Assembly (NCBI GenBank): GCA_030490835.1
Contig: CM059972.1
Location: 87,467,137 to 87,531,136, forward strand
Direction: 5' to 3'
Length of the DNA stretch: 64,000 nt
From: Annona cherimola
Taxonomy: Eukaryota; Streptophyta; Magnoliopsida; Magnoliales; Annonaceae
The notes under the pieces: generated by a model
What the model was told of the DNA's origin: nothing
Database searches by the model: none
Seen by the model: the letters and a program-made list of their open reading frames with translations, nothing else
Shown: piece after piece, positions 48,215 through 58,539 of the stretch
How positions within the stretch are numbered: position 1 is the stretch's first letter
Layout: each line of letters starts with the position of its first letter
Program-made: the position numbers and the translations under genes

Positions 48215-48400
48215 GCGCGCGGAGTCGACTTTGCCCTAGGCGAAGTCGACTTCGGTTCCCTGGAGTCGACTTCGCACATAGTGCGGAGTCGACTTCGACC
48301 CCGTGGAGTCGACTTCGCTGTCGAAGCGGAGTCGACTTCACTTTCCCAAGTCGACTTGGCGGAGTCGACTTGGCTTCTATGGAGTCGACTTGACTCATCA
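48215..48400 (-). repeat. internal AGTCGACT array
   Basis: Nine GTCGAC sites in about 185 bp at roughly 20-bp spacing, between the pol stop and the CT-rich leader. The LTRs carry the same motif, so the array has a second site within the element. Confidence 0.92.
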
Positions 48401-48441
48401 GTTTGCCTTTTTCAAAATTTGATTTCTTGTTTTAATTTTTC

Positions 48442-49872
48442 CTATTTTAGCTCTATCATCCCCATATCATACCTGATCTTGTAAAATGATTCTTTAGCTA
48501 GAGATTTGGTAAAGATATCAACAATTTGATCCTCTGTTTTCACATATTCTAAGCACACATCATGATTTTCAACATGTTCACGAATAAAATGATGTCTCAC
48601 ATCAATATGTTTGGTTCTAGAGTGCAATACAGGATTTTTAGTCAAACAAATTGCACTTGTATTATCACATCTAATAGGAATATCAACATAATCAATACCA
48701 TAGTCTTTCAACTGTTGTTTCATCCAAAGTAATTGGGCACAACAACTACCGGCGGCTATGTATTCGGCTTCCGCAGTAGATAGAGCAACACTTGTTTGTT
48801 TTCTTGAATACCATGAAACCAACATATGTCCAAGAAATTGACAAGTTCCACTAGTACTCTTTCTATCTACTTTGTATCCGGCAAAATCTGCATCCGAATA
48901 GCCGATTAGATCGAAGGTTGACCCCTTTGGATACCATAGTCCAAGGTTTGTAGTTTTTATCAAATATTTAAAAATTCTTTTTACAGCAAGTAGATGTGAT
49001 TCTTTGGGACATGCTTGAAATCTAGAGCACATACAAACACTAAATAAGATATCGGGTCTAGAAGCAGTTAAATAAAGCAAAGTTCCTATCATGCTCCTAT
49101 AAAGCTTTTGATCAATACTTTTACCGTTTTCATCCGTGTCGATTTTGATTGTTGAGCTCATTGGAGTGTTTGCCCCTTTGCTATTCTGCATTCCAAATTT
49201 CTTGAGCATCTCTTTGACATACTTGGACTGGTTCAGAAATATTCCTTCACTTTGTTGCTTGATTTGTAGTCCAAGGAAGAAATTTAATTCTCCCATCATG
49301 CTCATTTCGAATTCATTCTGCATAATCTTAGAAAATTCTTGGCATAGATTTTCGTCAGTAGCACCGAAGATTATGTCATCTACATAAATTTGTACAATTA
49401 AAATATTGCTATTTTTATATTTGATGAACAAAGTAGTGTCTACTTTCCCTCTTTGAAATTCATGATCAATCAAGAATTTGTTCAACCTTTCATACCAAGC
49501 TCTTGGAGCTTGTTTTAATCCATATAGTGCTTTGGTCAATTTATACACATATTTTGATTGATCCTTATCTTCAAAACCAGGGGGTTGTTCAACATATACT
49601 TCTTCATTCAAATAGCCATTCAAAAATGCACTCTTCACATCCATTTGAAATAATTTGAAATTCATATGTGAAGCGAATGCTAATAAGATACGTATGGCTT
49701 CTATTCTAGCCACGGGTGCATATGATTCTTCAAAATCAATTCCTTCTTCTTGGGAGTACCCTTTGGCTACTAATCGTGCCTTGTTTCTAATTACAAGACC
49801 GCTTTCGTCTAATTTGTTCCTAAATACCCATTTTGTACCAATGACTGTATGATTGTTTGGTCTAGGAACTAA
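48442..49872 (-). pseudogene. copia pol, reverse transcriptase and RNase H part
   Basis: Open from just after the TGA at 49873 to the stop at 48442; 423 codons from the first internal Met (49713). Counted from that Met, [10 protein letters not shown] is at 24, [15 protein letters not shown] at 63, YVDD at 110-113, RNase H D274 in [10 protein letters not shown]315 in LSTAEAEYI and D350 in [10 protein letters not shown]. It ends with the DIFTKSLAK block. All catalytic residues are present, but it has no start of its own and depends on a pol frame that is cut twice upstream. It therefore cannot be made as part of an intact polyprotein. Confidence 0.95.
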
Positions 49873-49875
49873 ATG

Positions 49876-50472
49876 TCATACATTGTTTCTTTCGAATTGA
49901 TTTAGCTCTTCTTGCATTGAAATAACCCAATTTTCATCATTAAGAGCTTGTTCAATGGTATTTGGTTCAATTTTTGATACAAACGCATATTGGCCATAAA
50001 CGTTTTGTTTTGATCTTCTAGTTTTTACTCCTTCATATATGTTTCCAATAACTTGTTCAATTGGATGGGCATTTTTGAACTTTAAATCAGTTGGAGGTTT
50101 GTAAGAGTCATTACCTTCACTTACCTTTTCCTCCACTGGATTTTCTGGCTTGAGCTCGAGTTCCTTTGGTTGTTCTTTGCTTTTTGTCTCATCTGCATCA
50201 CTTAGTTCATCCTCCTTTTTCGGACTTTGGTTAATTTCATCAAATACAACATGTATGGATTCTTCTACAACTTGGTTTCGTTTGTTGAATACTCTATATG
50301 CTTTGCTATTTGATGAATAACCAAGGAATATAGCCTCATCACTTTTGGCATCTAATTTGCCCAAATTGGTTTTTCCATTGTTTAAAACATAGCATGTACA
50401 TCCAAAAGCATGAAAATATGAGATATTTGGTTTCCTTCCTTTCCATAGTTCATATGGGGTCTTTTTCAAGAT
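49876..50472 (-). pseudogene. copia pol, integrase C-terminal and linker part
   Basis: Lies between two in-frame TGA codons (50473-50475 and 49873-49875), in the same frame as the segments on both sides. It carries the copia integrase C-terminal block TPYELWKGRKPN, AFGCTCYVLN and FLGYSSNSKAYRVFN, then an acidic linker with VEEKVSEGND and the start of the RT module (ALNDENWVISMQEELNQF). Both stops can be explained by single transitions of the kind made by deamination of methylated cytosine. Confidence 0.92.
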
Positions 50473-50475
50473 TGC

Positions 50476-51519
50476 TCAAATGGTAACTCGGTTCAAAACA
50501 TGACAAGCTATACTCACAGCTTCACCCCAAAATTTCTTGGATAGATTGCTCTCATTTAGCATAGTTCTAGCCATCTCTTGTATAGTTCTATTTTTCCTTT
50601 CTACTACTCCATTTTGTTGTGGAGTTCTTGGTGCAGAAAATGTGTGGTGAATTCCTTTTTCATTGCGAAATTCCATGAATCGTTTGTTTTCGAATTCGCC
50701 ACCATGATCACTTCTTATGGTCACAATAGTACTTTGTTTTTCATTTTGCACCAAATTTACAAAAGTTGCAAACATAGAGAAGGCTTCATCTTTACTAGCT
50801 AAGAGAATTATCCATGTGAATCTTGAAAAATCATCAACTATGACAAATACATATTTCTTTCCACCAACGGTTAGAATGTCGGATGGCCCGTATAGATCCA
50901 TATGTAGCAATTCAAGTGGCTTAGTGGTGGAAATTTCCTTTTTGGTAGAGAAAGGCATCTTGGGTTGTTTTGATAATTGACATGCCTTGCAAATCTTGTC
51001 TTTGTCATATTTCAATCTTGGTAATCCTTCTACCAAACTCTTTTTCCATAGGGTTTTTATGTTGCCTATGTTTATATGTCCAAGCCTCTTGTGCCAAACC
51101 CATGGATCGTTATCAATGGCCATTAGACATTGACCATCTAATTCATCAAGTGAAACCAAATAAATGTTTCCATGTCTTTTACCACTAAACATGATATGTT
51201 CTCCATCAAGTACATTACATATAGATGATTCAAACACAACTTTGTATCCTTTATCACATAATTGGCTAATGCTCATTAAATTGTGTTTGAGTCCTTCAAC
51301 AAACAAAACATCTTCCATGCATGCATTTGAAATACTATGTATATTTCCTTTACCTTTAATTTTACCTTTTTCATTATTGCCAAAGGCAACCATTCCATCA
51401 TTACAAGGCTTAAGTTTGTGAAACAAACTTCTTTCACCGGTCATATGCCTTGAGCAACCGCTATCCATAAACCATTCATTGTTTGCCTTTGCCTTAAGAC
51501 ATGTCTGAAAAATAAGCAA
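50476..51519 (-). pseudogene. copia pol, protease and integrase core
   Basis: 348 sense codons ending in TGA. Protease: D19 in FMDSGCSRHMTG. Integrase zinc finger: H143, H148, C177 and C180. Catalytic triad: D208 in HMDLYGPS, D271 in RSDHGGEF and E307 in QQNGVVERKN, spacing 35 between the last two. The frame runs upstream past 51519 into the end of gag, but in a different phase from gag. No ATG is needed if pol is made as a fusion. It is cut just after the CHVLNRVTI block. Confidence 0.95.
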
Positions 51520-51526
51520 ATAAATC

Positions 51527-53329
51527 TTATCTTCTTGGTACCCATTTTATGGGTCCATTTGGGTTAGTAATATAGATCAATCTTTGTTGTTCTAACTTTG
51601 AAAGCCCAAATCTTGTGTTTCTTGGAACCCAAACTAATTTTGCACCATGGTCATATAATTTCTTAAAATTACACTTGTAAGTTTTGTGACCCATTTTATT
51701 GCAGAAATTACAAGCCATAGGTAATCTTGGAGTAGGCCTCCAAGTATGCAATGGTTCCATTATTGGTCTTCTAGTCCACTTAAAATTTTTCTTTTGTGGC
51801 TTGTATATAGATGCATTTTTAGTTTGATGTTTCTCAAATATTTGTACATTTGATTTGCTACTTTCTCCTTGCTCAAATGTATGATACCCAAGACCTCTTT
51901 TATGTGTTTGGGAGGTCATATTCAAAAACATTTTGACGCTTTCTCCTGGATTAGAGAACTTGGCTAATGATTCATTTAATGATTTGTTCTCCTTTTTTAG
52001 CAGATCATTTTCATCTTTCAATTTGTCTAATCTTTCTGCAAGTTTACCATTTACAATTATTGTTGCATCACATTGTCTTTTCTTAATTGTAAACTTGCTT
52101 CCTAATTTCTTCATTTCTTCATATAATGAATCATATGCAGTTTGTAGCTCATCTAATTCAGTACATTTGAGGCATTCTTGAAAGGAAGTAAAACTTGATT
52201 TAGAATGGGAGAGTTTGGAACTTACCTCTTCATCGCTTGTGCATTTTGTTGAGGTAATTCGTTCTTCTTGTTCGATTTGTGCCATGCAGCAAATTCTCGC
52301 ACATTCTTCCGCCTCGTTTTCGTCGGTTGAGGAGTTACTCGTTGTAGATTCCTCATCATTTACGTACATGCCTCTACCTTTGTATTTTTGAAATCTTTTG
52401 TTGTCCCCTCGATCCTTTCTTTGTTCTTTTGCCTTGCTCTCTTCGGGAGTTGGACATTGAGCTTGCATATGTCCCGAACCGCCGCATCGGTAACATTTGG
52501 TCGATTCTTTCTTCTTCTCTTTAGGAGTTCTTTCTTTGAAACCTCTGAAATTTTTGCCTTTTCTCACAAATTTTCTGAAACGTTTTGTGAGTAGGGCAAT
52601 CTCGTCGTCGTTTTGAGAAGAGGAGGTATCGTCAGTGTCTTGTGCGGCTTTCAAGGCGATTGCTCTTTTGCCCCTATGTTGATCTTCATTTCTTCTTTTA
52701 ATTAGCTCATGTGACATGAGTGAGCTAATTAAGTCTTCAAGCTTTAAAGTGTTTAGGTCTTTGGCTTCTTCTATTGCAGTGATCTTTGGAGTCCATGATT
52801 CCGGTAGAGCTCTTAAGATCTTCATAACCTGCTCAGATTCAGAGATAGCCTTTCCAAGACCTTTTAAAGCATTAGTGATTTTTGAGAATCTAGCGAACAT
52901 TTCAGAAATATTTTCTGTTTCTAGCATTCTAAAATTCTCTAGTTCTCCAATCAAAATATTCCTTCTCGTCCCTTGGACTTGAGAAGTTCCTTCGTAGATA
53001 GAGGTTAGTGTATCCCATATCTCTTTGGCGGTCAAGCAAGAGGATACTCTATCATATTCAGAAGCATTAAGAGCACAAAATAAAGAGTTCATAGCTTTGG
53101 CGTTGCTCTTAACAATTCTTACTTCCTCATCGGTCCATTTGGAAGCTCTTTCATCGGTAGGCAAGGTTACTCCATCTTGGATAGCAATCCAAGAATCCAT
53201 GTCGGTAGCCATGATGAGTTGCTTCATACGAAGCTTCCAATATCCAAAATTGTTCCCGTCAAACAACGGTGGCCTTGTAAAGGATTGGCCTTCAGCAAAA
53301 GCGGGAACGGAAGTAGGTTGGGATGCCAT
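51527..53329 (-). CDS. copia Gag (nucleocapsid) protein
   Basis: 600 codons from ATG at 53329 (MASQPTSVPAF), 49 bp inside the 5' LTR edge. The N-terminal UBN2-type gag core has FDGNNFGYWKLRM at 23 and ALNASEYDRV at 86. It includes the ALLTKRFRKFVRKGK block at 245, a zinc knuckle C279-C282-H287-C292, a Ser/Asp/Glu-rich linker, a predicted coiled coil at about 430-460 (LDKLKDENDLLKKENKSL) and a second CCHC knuckle C540-C543-H548-C553. The frame is uninterrupted and ends KWVPRR just where pol would continue in another phase. It would form the particle. The two-knuckle, extended Gag fits Sirevirus-like elements. Confidence 0.95.
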   Translation of the reverse strand: MASQPTSVPAFAEGQSFTRPPLFDGNNFGYWKLRMKQLIMATDMDSWIAIQDGVTLPTDERASKWTDEEVRIVKSNAKAMNSLFCALNASEYDRVSSCLTAKEIWDTLTSIYEGTSQVQGTRRNILIGELENFRMLETENISEMFARFSKITNALKGLGKAISESEQVMKILRALPESWTPKITAIEEAKDLNTLKLEDLISSLMSHELIKRRNEDQHRGKRAIALKAAQDTDDTSSSQNDDEIALLTKRFRKFVRKGKNFRGFKERTPKEKKKESTKCYRCGGSGHMQAQCPTPEESKAKEQRKDRGDNKRFQKYKGRGMYVNDEESTTSNSSTDENEAEECARICCMAQIEQEERITSTKCTSDEEVSSKLSHSKSSFTSFQECLKCTELDELQTAYDSLYEEMKKLGSKFTIKKRQCDATIIVNGKLAERLDKLKDENDLLKKENKSLNESLAKFSNPGESVKMFLNMTSQTHKRGLGYHTFEQGESSKSNVQIFEKHQTKNASIYKPQKKNFKWTRRPIMEPLHTWRPTPRLPMACNFCNKMGHKTYKCNFKKLYDHGAKLVWVPRNTRFGLSKLEQQRLIYITNPNGPIKWVPRR

Positions 53330-53363
53330 ATCGATAAGATCTCTTTGGTAAACTCAAAGACCT

Positions 53364-53375
53364 GCTCTGATACCA
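53364..53375 (-). promoter_or_regulatory. primer binding site (initiator tRNA-Met)
   Basis: TGGTATCAGAGC on the minus strand, two bases inside the 5' LTR. Confidence 0.93.
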
Positions 53376-53377
53376 CT

Positions 53378-55105
53378 TGTTGGTCCTGAGTTAGTGGCAA
53401 AACCCAAGAGGGGAGGGGTGAATTGGGTTCTTTAAAAAATCTTTGGTAAATAAAGACTTAACCCCTTGAGTAATTAATCCCCTTTTGAAAAGAGCTAGAG
53501 AGCAATAAAAATAAAACAGTAAAAAGAAATATAACACAAGATTTATAGTGGATCGGGCAAACCTTCCCTACTCCACTCTTCCAAGCTCACACTCCGTTGT
53601 GACTTGGGTTCCACTATGTATTCCAAGAATACACTTAGAGTCACCGCTCTCTTCTAGATTCAAAGCTCTAGGGGGCATACACAACTAGAGCCACTTGCTC
53701 TCTTCTAGATTCAAAGCTCTAGGGGGCATATACAACTAGAGCCACTTGCTCTCTTCTAGATTCAAAGCTCTAGGGGGCATATACAATCACTTGCACAAGT
53801 AGGTGATGAGTCTCAGTCCAATCACACCCTACTTTGCATATACTTGATCTTAGCTACCCAAGCTAAATCAAGATTTATACAACAAGACAATGAAATAAAT
53901 GAAACTACACTTTACAGATTTGTGTAGGCAGATTTAGCTCGAGGAAGAAGTTGTGGAAGCAGCTGTGGATGAATATTGTTGAAGGCGCTAGCAACTTGAA
54001 GCTTTCTTCTTCCTTAAAATTTATACGGACCACTCAATAATGGAGAAAAGAAAATAGGAAACCTTTCTTGTACTTCTTTTCTCTCTTTGAACTTTAACGT
54101 AGTGTCTTGTGTTCTCTCTTGTTGTGTTTTCACGTTCAATTGAGGGTCCTTTTATAGAGGGAAAAAAATATGAACGTTATGGAGGTGGTTGGTGCGCAAT
54201 AAATGAACTCCAACGTTCGAAAATTTGACCGTTATACTCCAAGTCGAAGATGAAGTCGACTTGGCCTGCGACTTGGGTTCTTCAGAAACTCAAGTCTGAG
54301 ACTTGGGTCGTCTTGGCTTTCAGACTTTAACTCAAGTCGATCCTGAAGTCGACTTGGGTTGCGACTTGGCTTGGTCTATTGCAGAAATGCCTTGATCTTC
54401 TTGAAATGTCTTGAATCTTGCAAACCATTTGAAAGCTTTGAGTCCTTGCACAATATATGTATGTTCCTTGCTTTGCTTTGGACTCACTTGGTCTTTATGA
54501 CTTAGGTATTACTCCATTTGGAAGCTAGCTTGAAGATTTGCTTTGAGCTTGATAGACTTGATTTGAATGTAGAACATGATTCTTGACTTTGAAATTGACT
54601 CATTTGTTTTTCATCTTGATTCCTTGGACTTGAGTGATAAATCCTCTTGAATATCTTGAAAACTGCATCTTTGAAAGTTTGAACATCTCAAGTCGTGGAT
54701 GGAGTCGACCTGGCCTGCGACTTCACCCAAGTCGCACCTGGAGTCGACTTCGTTTGCGACTTCATTATGTTCGTTTCCACTTTTCAGCTCTGGATACTCC
54801 AAGTCGATGCTGGAGTCGACTTCGTCTGCGACTTGACTTCCCAAGTCGCAAGTGGAGTCGACTTGACCTGCGACTTCACCTGTTGCTTTTTGGGATTCAT
54901 TCTCAAGTCGATATTTGAGTCGACTTTGGAATCGACTTCACCCAAGTCGAAGTCCAAGTCGACTTGGAGATCGACTTGACCTCTTTGCTTTCCTTAAACA
55001 TTTAGCAAACATATTAGTACCTTTTATATACTCAAAATTAGTTCTTGTTAATCATCAAAACTCAAGATTTGGTCAATTTTATTGTTTTAAACATTGTTTC
55101 CAACA
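53378..55105 (-). repeat. 5' LTR of the copia element
   Basis: TGTTGGTCCTGAG at 53378 to TTTCCAACA at 55105. It matches the other LTR except for the 41-bp deletion near 54275 and about three substitutions (C/T near 53388, A/T near 53552, A/G near 54930). It carries the minus-strand TATAAAAG at 54149-54156, the 51-bp triple repeat at 53652-53781 and the AGTCGACT clusters. Confidence 0.95.
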
Positions 55106-56727
55106 ATATTATCTGGGTTTCAAATTCCGTAATTAAGGTGTAAATGACCTTATAAGGGGCCTAGGATCATATTACAGGTGTTAAATTAGTATTAACTTAT
55201 TAATTTCAAAAATTAGATGCGGTTAGATGCTGTTAAATCCGGTTAGATGCGGTTAGATGTTGTTAGATGCGGTTAGATGCGGTTAGACGCTGTTAGATTA
55301 AGGTGAATTTCATTAAATCATATTATCCGGGTTTCAAATTCCGTAATTAAGGTGTAAATGACCTTATAAGGGGCATAGGATCATATTACAGGTGTTAAAT
55401 TATGATTAACTTATTAATTGCAAAAATTAGATACGATTAGATGTGGTTAGATGCTGTTAGATGCGGTTAGATGCGATTAGATGCAGTTAGACGTTGTTAG
55501 ATTAAGGTGAATTTCATTAAATCATATTATCTAGGTTTCAAATTCCATAATTAAGGTGTAAATGACCTTATAAGGGGCCTAGGATCATATTACAGGTGTT
55601 AAATTAGGATTAACTTATTAATTTCAAAAATTAGATGCGATTAGATGCTGTTAGATCTGGTTAGTTGCGGTTAGATGCGGTTAGATCCTGTTAGATGCGG
55701 TTAGACGCTATTAGATTAAAGTGAATTTCGTTAAATCGTATTATCTGGGTTTCAAATTCCGTAATTAAGGTGTAAATGACCTTATAAGGGGCCTAGGATC
55801 ATATTACAGTTGTTAAATTATGATTAACTTATTAATTTCAAAAATTAGATACGGTTAGATGTTGTTAGATGCGGTTAGATGCAGTTAGACGCTATTAGAT
55901 TATGATGATTTCATTAAATCATATTATATAGGTTTCAAATTTTGTAATTAAAGTCTAAATGACGTTATAAGGGGCCTAGGATCATATTACAAGTGTTAAA
56001 TTAGGATGAACTTATTAATTTCAAAAATTAGATGCGGTTAGATGCGGTTAGATGCAGTTAGATGTTGTTAGATACCGTTAGATGCAATTAGACGCTGTTA
56101 GATTATGGTGATTTCATTAAATCATATTATATGGGTTTCAAATTCCATAATTAAGGTCTTAATGCGTTATAAGGGGCCTAGGATCATATTACAGGTGTTA
56201 AATTAGGATTAACTTATTAATTTCAAAAATTAGATGCGGTTAGATGCTGTTAGATCCGATTAGATGCGGTTAGATCCGGTTAGATGCAGTTAGATCCAAT
56301 TAGATCCGATTATATTCAGAAAATAAAAAAAATATTAATAAATTTTCAAAAATTCAAGAAAAATAAAAGTTGTTATTTTTTAGAGTACTTTAATTACATT
56401 AACTTTAAATAATATAAAATAACTCCTAATAAAAATTATGTTTTCCAACTTTACCAATTATAATGAAATCTTATTAAAAAATAATTTTTTGTACACAAAT
56501 ATTTTTAGAAATTGTCAAATAATGAAAAATTATGTCTACATATATTTTAATACTTGATCTAGCAAACGAATGGAATAGATTGAGATTTCGTATATATATA
56601 ATACAAATTTTATCAAAAAACCAAACATACTTACGTTTTTAAACAAATATACTCTCGTTGTAAAATTACCACAATGCCCAGCTTCCTTTTTTTTCTCAAG
56701 GGAAGTGCTTCCCCTGGGTTTGGCCTC
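55106..56727 (-). repeat. right inverted terminus with tandem array
   Basis: 55106-56310 holds about six units with a spacing of roughly 180-215 bp (the TTCATTAAATCA box recurs near 55311, 55514, 55729, 55911 and 56114). Each has a run of GGTTAGATGC-type 10-bp repeats, a CCTTATAAGGGGCCTAGGATCATATTACAG box and TTAACTTATTAATT. 56311-56727 is the unique outer part, the inverse of 35481-35885. The first 5 bp are the second copy of the copia target duplication. Confidence 0.88.
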
Positions 56728-56736
56728 TCGTAGAAT
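56728..56736. repeat. probable 9-bp target duplication, right copy
   Basis: TCGTAGAAT, 6 of 9 identical to 35472-35480; directly followed by the resumed Athila gag (TGCTCCCAACATGCA). Confidence 0.5.
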
Positions 56737-57620
56737 TGCTCCCAACATGCAGTTCTTTCTTGGGTAAGAATCTAGATATTTTATAATTGATTGTTACTAG
56801 AGATTTATATTATGATTGATGCCGCAGTTGGGAGACTTCTAATTGGCAAAACTTATAACCAAGCATTCGATTTTCTTAAAAAAATGACTTCTAATAATGC
56901 CTAATGGAGTGTGGAAGAGCAAATCTGAGAAGCGTAGCTGACGTTCTTGAAGTTGATGCACTATCTACAATGATTGCATAGTTTGCGGCTCTTACTAAAC
57001 AAATCAAAAGTCTTCAAATGTTGGCTAATGTGATCTTAGTTGAATCTACACTTGTTAGGTGTGATTGGTGTGGTGAACATAGGCATTTGGCAGCTCAATG
57101 CTCTGAAGATCCAAAGTCCATGAATTATGTTGCAGGCTTCAACAAAAATTAAAACAATCTATATTCAAACACATATAACCCAAGTTAGAAGAATCATCTC
57201 AACTTTGCTTGGAAACCAAAATGGCATATAATCATCTAAACCAGCTATTCCTCTTAATTTTCAGAATCAACCATGGGTGCATGGTCCACAAGCTCCATCT
57301 CCTCAACCTCAAGCTAAAAAGAAGGCATTGCTTGAAAACATATTTATGCAATTCATGCAATCTCAAGCGTATTTAATGAGGATAGAGAATCAAAGTGGAC
57401 AACTAGCTTTAACATCAATAGCCACCTACAAAGAGCTTTACTAGGTAATTTAAGCTAAATTTCAAGAGTAAAGGCAAGAAGCAAGTGCAAGCTATCTGAA
57501 TTTGGAGAGAATTGAAACTTGATCCAAAGATGAAAGAAAAAGTAGCTATTATGTTACCTCCAATTTCAAAGCAAATTAAGGAACCAGTTGAAGAAAATGA
57601 AAAAATTGACAAACAAGGGA
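56737..57620 (+). pseudogene. Athila gag, second part
   Basis: Resumes the gag with a CSQHAVLSW-type block, then IDAAVG, LIGKTYNQAFDFL and MTSNN. A CCHC knuckle CDWCGEHRHLAAQC lies at 57060-57101, followed by MNYVAGFNKN. Several frameshifts and stops. Continuity of the frame with the segment ending at 35480 is the best evidence that the 21-kb element was inserted here. Confidence 0.88.
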
Positions 57621-58330
57621 CACCAATGGTTGATGCACCATAACTATTGCCTTTCCTACAACAATTTGAGAAGCAAAAGATAGACCATGAATTTAAGAAG
57701 TTCTTAGAGCTTTTAAAGTAAATCTATATTGATGTACCTCTTGAAGCATTTGAACAAATATCAAGCTATACCAAGTTTATAAATGATGTCCTCATAAAGA
57801 ATACACGGTTGAATGAATCTGAAATGGTGGCCTTATCAGAGGAATATAATGTTATTATTCAAAGAAAGCTTTAACTTAAATTGCAAAATCTAGGAGAGCT
57901 TTACAAATCTATGAACTATTGGTTTTCATTATTTTGGGAAGGATCTTTGTGATATTAGAATAAGTATAAATTTGATGCCCAAGTCCATTTTCAAGAAACT
58001 AGGCTTTGGAGAGGCAAGGTCCACCATAGTCACCCTTTAATGGCATCACTTATCTAGAGGATATCGTTGAAGATGTATTACTAAAGATAGATAAGTTTAT
58101 ATTTCCTACAAATCACATTGTTCTTTGACTATGAGAAAGATCATGATGTTTCTATCATTCTACATTATCCATTCTTGGCCATAAGAAAAGCTTTAATTAA
58201 TGTTAAAGTACCAGAGCTCACTATATGTGTCCAAGATGAGCAAATGACCTTCTATGCATTTAAAGCAAGTGATCTAGAAGAGTGTCCCGCAATTGATTTG
58301 GTGGAATTAGCAGTTAAAATTAGAGTTTAG
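57621..58330 (+). pseudogene. Athila aspartic protease region
   Basis: In scattered frames: PFLQQFEKQKIDHEFKKFLE, YTKFINDVLIKNTRL and ALSEEYNVIIQRKL, then the LMPKSIFKKLGFGEA-like block that follows the protease aspartate. The open stretch 58118-58330 has ALINVKVPELTICVQDEQMT. These are the standard Athila blocks around the protease. The active-site triad is not readable because of decay. Confidence 0.85.
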
Positions 58331-58539
58331 AAAATTAATTCCCAAGACAACCTTGAAGCACATTAATTGGTTGCGTCGAACATGAAGAAGATGAATTTGC
58401 AGAAATCATCAATTATGTGTAACAAGAACAAAGCAATCATTTATTATCTAGAAAATATGAATCATTAGAGCTCACATCTTGTTCATTCAACAATGCAAAA
58501 TCCTCTATAAAAGAAGCTCCAACAGTGGATCTCAATCAA

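Larger units (their letters stand above)
44233..55105 (-). mobile_element. Sirevirus-like Ty1/copia element, full length but disabled
   Basis: 10873 bp, flanked by a perfect ATATT (44228-44232 and 55106-55110). LTRs are 1769 bp (left) and 1728 bp (right). They differ by one 41-bp indel and about three substitutions that I could find. The primer site, gag, protease-integrase, RT-RNase H and a third frame are all present in order on the minus strand. Pol is broken by two TGA codons, is in a different frame from gag, and the third frame has one TGA. Copia order (integrase before RT), multiple polypurine tracts and the extra 3' frame fit the Sirevirus genus. Confidence 0.96.
35481..56727. mobile_element. 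large non-autonomous MULE-like element with satellite-bearing inverted termini
   Basis: The outer ends mirror each other: GGGGCCTAACCCATGGGAAG at 35481 against GAGGCCAAACCCAGGGGAAG (reverse) at 56727. They are followed by about 400 bp of good inverted similarity (for example TTTTTTGATAAAATTTGTAT and CATTATAATTGGTAAAGT on both sides), and then by tandem arrays in inverted orientation. Without the nested copia element (44233-55105 plus one 5-bp duplication) it measures about 10.4 kb. No transposase motif was seen in the interior (36871-43969), which is very AT-rich apart from an island at 39500-41040. It could be a giant MULE or foldback-type element; an alternative is two related elements head to head (see 40190-40322). 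Confidence 0.75.

Noticed and set aside
47850..48398. 182-codon minus-strand frame overlapping the third ORF leader
   Set aside because: Consists of the AGTCGACT array and CT-rich leader in translation; the ATG at 47938 in another frame has the better protein.
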